Assembly (NCBI GenBank): GCA_002428495.1
Contig: DIWR01000002.1
Span: 1 to 61,615, forward strand
Source: Synergistaceae bacterium UBA6101
GTDB lineage: Bacteria; Synergistota; Synergistia; Synergistales; Synergistaceae
Direction of reading: 5' to 3'
Length of the DNA stretch: 61,615 nucleotides
Part shown: one piece after another, positions 59,607 to 61,615 of the stretch
Numbering within the stretch: position 1 is the first letter of the stretch
Layout: each line of letters starts with the position of its first letter
Translations under genes and position numbers: made by a program
The notes under the pieces: model-generated
Seen by the model: the letters and a program-made list of their open reading frames with translations, nothing else
What the model was told of the DNA's origin: nothing
The model's database searches: none

Positions 59607-60836
59607 ATGCAGGAGAAAAAACAGATGCCCCTTATCTGGAAGATCGCCATCGGGTTCGTGATAGGTATCGTTTTAGGATTTGTAATTGGCCCGATGCAGC
59701 AGTCAAGCACCTTCATCTCAAATTTCCTTGTTCCCCTTCTCGACCTCATTGGTAAAATATTCCTTGGCCTCTTGAAAATGCTCATCGTTCCCCTTGTCTT
59801 TGCGAGCATTATTACCGGTGCGGCTTCGATAGGAGACCCGAAAGTACTTGGACGTATTGGTGTCAAGACAGTAGCTCTCTACCTCTGTACCACAATAGTA
59901 GCGATCTTCTTTGGACTTGTCCTTGGCAACGTCATACAGCCCGGCGTAGGACTCAGCATTGAAGGCGCAGCAGGAGAAGCAAAGGCTGCTGCAGGTATAA
60001 TTGATGTTCTCATTGGGATCATCCCCGTCAACCCGCTCAATGCACTTGTAAACGGAATAATGCTTCAGATCATAGTATTTGCCCTATTCCTTGGGGTTTC
60101 AGCGACTCTCATCGGAGAAAAGGGGAAGGCCTTCCTTAAGTTCAATGAATCCCTTGCTGAGACTATGTACAAGATGACAGGCATCGTAATGAAGTTCGCA
60201 CCGCTCGGTATCTTTGCGTTGATCGCCGTAACTGCAGCCAGGTACGGCCCCGCAGTCCTCGCACCCTTCGCGAAGGTCATATTTGCCGTTTACCTCGGAT
60301 GCGCGCTTCAGGCGGTCATTGTCTACTCAGGTCTGGTCACTGTGGTTTTAAAAAAATCCCCGATGTGGTTCTTCGGCGGAGTTAAAGAGGCAATGCTGGC
60401 AGCCTTCGTCACCCGTTCCAGCTCAGCCGTCCTTCCGATATCAATGAGGAACGTGCAGGAGAACCTTGGTGTCTCTGAAAAGGTGTCATCGTTTGTCCTG
60501 CCGTTGGGAGCGACCATTAACATGGACGGGACCGCACTCTACCAGGGTGTCTGTGCCCTATTCGTCGCACAGGCTTTCGGGATCCCACTCTCTATAGGCG
60601 CCCAGGTCGGTATCCTTATAACAGCGACTCTTGCATCGATAGGGACAGCCGGAGTTCCCGGAGCGGGACTGATCATGCTTTCCTTGGTCCTTACCTCTGC
60701 CGGTCTCCCTATTGAGGGTATCGGTCTTGTCGCAGGTATCGACGCAGTCCTCGACATGGCCCGCACCTCCATCAACGTCACCGGCGACATGTGTGTGTCC
60801 GCCGTAGTCGCCAGAACAGAAGGAGAGAAATTCTAA
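59607..60836 (+). CDS. gltP: Dicarboxylate/amino acid:cation symporter (DAACS family)
   Basis: Inner-membrane Na+ or H+ coupled uptake of glutamate/aspartate or C4-dicarboxylates. The two re-entrant loops are visible: HP1 AFVTRSSSAVLPISM (serine-rich) and HP2 GTAGVPGAGLIML. The ion/substrate helices are NMDGTALYQGV and DMARTSINVTGD. About 409 aa, eight membrane helices. AAGGAG sits 8 nt before ATG 59607; the upstream in-frame GTG at 59598 overlaps that site. It ends in its own terminator. The exact substrate is unknown, so the symbol is by family. Confidence 0.92.
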   Translation: MQEKKQMPLIWKIAIGFVIGIVLGFVIGPMQQSSTFISNFLVPLLDLIGKIFLGLLKMLIVPLVFASIITGAASIGDPKVLGRIGVKTVALYLCTTIVAIFFGLVLGNVIQPGVGLSIEGAAGEAKAAAGIIDVLIGIIPVNPLNALVNGIMLQIIVFALFLGVSATLIGEKGKAFLKFNESLAETMYKMTGIVMKFAPLGIFALIAVTAARYGPAVLAPFAKVIFAVYLGCALQAVIVYSGLVTVVLKKSPMWFFGGVKEAMLAAFVTRSSSAVLPISMRNVQENLGVSEKVSSFVLPLGATINMDGTALYQGVCALFVAQAFGIPLSIGAQVGILITATLASIGTAGVPGAGLIMLSLVLTSAGLPIEGIGLVAGIDAVLDMARTSINVTGDMCVSAVVARTEGEKF

Positions 60837-60874
60837 GACCGGATCTACTTTAGACTGTAATAGCAGATCTCTAC

Positions 60875-60903
60875 AAAGCCCCGCCAGCCAGGCGGGGCTT
60901 TTG
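60875..60903 (+). terminator. Rho-independent terminator of the symporter gene
   Basis: AAAGCCCCGCC-AGCC-AGGCGGGGCTTTT: an 11-bp GC-rich stem with a tetraloop and a short T run, about 40 nt after the stop codon. Confidence 0.92.
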
Positions 60904-60909
60904 TTGGTC

Positions 60910-61037
60910 TGTTATGCTGTTCCTGCTAATCGCGGCGAGGTTACCTTACAGTGGTTCAAGCGGAGGCGTATTGGGCATACGTTGACGCGCAGGACCGCAA
61001 ATGTTGCTAAGCTAGCGCTCCGAGATAGCACAACTGC
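60910..61037. repeat. 128-bp repeat cassette, copy 1 (left end decayed)
   Basis: Aligned to copy 3 without gaps. The 75-bp inner block from CAGTGGTTCAAGCG to CTAGCGCTCCGA differs from copy 3 at only about two positions. It contains the hairpin GCGTAT-TGGGC-ATACGT and a GCTA-AGC-TAGC dyad. The right end (CTCCGAGATAGCACAACTGC) finds only a loose complement at the left end. Confidence 0.65.
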
Positions 61038-61043
61038 AATATC

Positions 61044-61171
61044 GCAATTGGGATTTAGAGCGAGTGATAACAACGCAATGCGCAGCGGAGCCACACGAAG
61101 GCGTATACCAATACGTCGAAGTGGGACTCCGCAAGCCTTGCAAAGTTAGCGCCGCTATAAATCCCAATTGC
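61044..61171. repeat. 128-bp repeat cassette, copy 2
   Basis: Bounded by perfect 14-bp inverted repeats GCAATTGGGATTTA (61044-61057) and TAAATCCCAATTGC (61158-61171). The interior is diverged from copies 1 and 3, but the hairpin is kept with a changed loop (GCGTAT-ACCA-ATACG) and the CCGCAA...TTGC...TAGCGC block is recognisable. Confidence 0.8.
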
Positions 61172-61172
61172 A

Positions 61173-61300
61173 GCAATTGGGGCAGATCGGAGATGATAGC
61201 GACGCAACATGCAGTGGTTCAAGCGAAGGCGTATTGGGCATACGTTGACGCGCAGGGCCGCAAATGTTGCTAAGCTAGCGCTCCGATATGCCCCAATTGC
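61173..61300. repeat. 128-bp repeat cassette, copy 3
   Basis: Bounded by 20-bp inverted repeats with one mismatch (GCAATTGGGGCAGATCGGAG at 61173-61192, complement at 61281-61300). It has the same length as copy 2, one base separating them. The interior is nearly identical to copy 1. There is no convincing gene; short open frames run through it on both strands because the repeat lacks stops. Confidence 0.8.
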
Positions 61301-61303
61301 ACA

Positions 61304-61334
61304 CAAAAGAAATCCCGCCTATTACAGACGGGAC
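61304..61334 (-). terminator. Terminator of the tRNA-Ser/tRNA-Arg transcript
   Basis: On the minus strand TCCCGTC...GGCGGGA forms a short GC stem with one mismatch and is followed by TTTCTTTTG, about 16 nt after the tRNA-Arg 3' end. Confidence 0.75.
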
Positions 61335-61349
61335 TCATTTGTTTTCCAA

Positions 61350-61426
61350 TGGCGCGCCGGACAAGATTTGAACTCGTAACCTTCGGATCCGTAGTCCGAT
61401 GCTCTATCCAGTTGAGCTACCGGCGC
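61350..61426 (-). tRNA. tRNA-Arg (anticodon ACG)
   Basis: 77 nt with encoded CCA. Acceptor GCGCCGG, D-arm GCTCAACTGGATAGAGC, anticodon loop CTACGGA (ACG, read as ICG after deamination) and T-arm GAGTTCAAATCTTGT. It lies 14 nt after tRNA-Ser on the same transcript. Confidence 0.96.
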
Positions 61427-61440
61427 AATTCCTTATTTGA

Positions 61441-61536
61441 TGGCGGTGAGGCAGGGATTTGAACCCTGGAGGGCGGTTTTGGCCACCCTACCCGCTTAGC
61501 AGGCGAGCGCCTTCAGCCTAGCTCGGCCACCTCACC
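61441..61536 (-). tRNA. tRNA-Ser (anticodon GCT)
   Basis: 96 nt with encoded CCA and the long variable arm of serine tRNAs. Acceptor GGTGAGG, anticodon loop CTGCTAA (GCT, reads AGC/AGU), variable arm with a GGGTGGCC...CCGCCC stem, T-arm AGGGTTCAAATCCCT. Confidence 0.96.
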
Positions 61537-61546
61537 AACAGGGGCT

Positions 61547-61575
61547 ATTTTATTGCTCAAGACTGGCTTTGTCAA
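61547..61575 (-). promoter_or_regulatory. Promoter of the tRNA-Ser/tRNA-Arg operon
   Basis: On the minus strand a consensus -35 TTGACA (61570-61575) and -10 TAAAAT (61547-61552) with a 17-bp spacer, ending about 10 nt before the tRNA-Ser 5' end. Confidence 0.85.
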
Positions 61576-61615
61576 TACCTTTAATAGGGCTTTGTTGTTG
61601 ATCAGCGATATTGTC

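Noticed and set aside
61055..61306. Open frames on both strands through the 128-bp cassettes
   Set aside because: They repeat with the cassette, lack ribosome-binding sites, and exist because the repeat happens to lack stops. The inverted-repeat structure explains the sequence better.

Overview
This window is a bacterial chromosome segment, roughly mid-40s percent GC by eye. Almost every gene lies on the minus strand, including the 5' end of a 16S rRNA gene at the left edge and two tRNA genes at the right edge. Gene content points to an anaerobic, Gram-negative-like lineage: glyQS as separate subunits beside ppdK, thyX, both GluRS and GlnRS, the dacA-cdaR-glmM group, a TRAP (mtrB) homologue, and a CbiM/CbiQ/CbiO metal transporter. 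Synergistota is my best guess, but that is an inference without any database comparison.

Layout, left to right. 1-582: 16S 5' end, rrn promoter and a leader. 583-2886: PBP1A, the first of four plus-strand genes. 2908-15630 (minus): dgt, then phoH > 7TM-HD phosphodiesterase > ybeY > cdd > era > recO > glyQ > glyS > ppdK, mostly overlapping or tightly spaced. 15884-24588 (minus): tRNA-Gln, glmU, prs, rplY, pth, mfd, mazG, nfu. 24758-26319 (plus): PerR/Fur regulator and an unknown exported protein. 26376-41426 (minus): two M48 peptidase paralogues, dnaX, dnaE, mtrB (TRAP), pyk, dacA, cdaR, glmM, galU. 42023-47468 (minus): rpmE, thyX, yqhQ-like, prfA, prmC, trxB. 47897-53590 (minus): glnS, gltX, polA. 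53946-59408 (minus): one tight operon cbiM-cbiQ-cbiO followed by three membrane genes related to complex I/hydrogenase membrane arms. 59607-60836 (plus): a DAACS carboxylate/amino-acid symporter. 60910-61300: three 128-bp repeat cassettes. 61350-61536: tRNA-Arg(ACG) and tRNA-Ser(GCU) with a consensus promoter.

Functional themes. Cell-wall precursor supply (glmM, glmU, galU, PBP1A) sits with a full cyclic-di-AMP cycle: synthase dacA, regulator cdaR, and a PgpH-type hydrolase. Translation and ribosome maturation (glyQS, gltX, glnS, prfA, prmC, pth, era, ybeY, rplY, rpmE) and replication/repair (dnaE, dnaX, polA, mfd, recO, dgt, mazG, thyX) make up most of the rest. ppdK and pyk together give both directions of PEP/pyruvate conversion.

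The most unusual material is intergenic. At least seven gaps, plus some fragments, carry a family of mosaic pseudo-palindromic elements of about 230-690 bp. Their arms are arrays of short words repeated every 10-11 bp. The word differs from element to element, but the left and right arms of the same element usually carry complementary words. One copy (15652-15878) has perfect 13-bp terminal inverted repeats and a 12-bp flanking direct repeat, and it separates nfu from phoH, so the family appears to be mobile. Two elements have supplied the C-terminal codons and stop of the neighbouring gene (mazG and the yqhQ-like gene). A second, unrelated repeat type, the 128-bp cassettes, lies at the right end.
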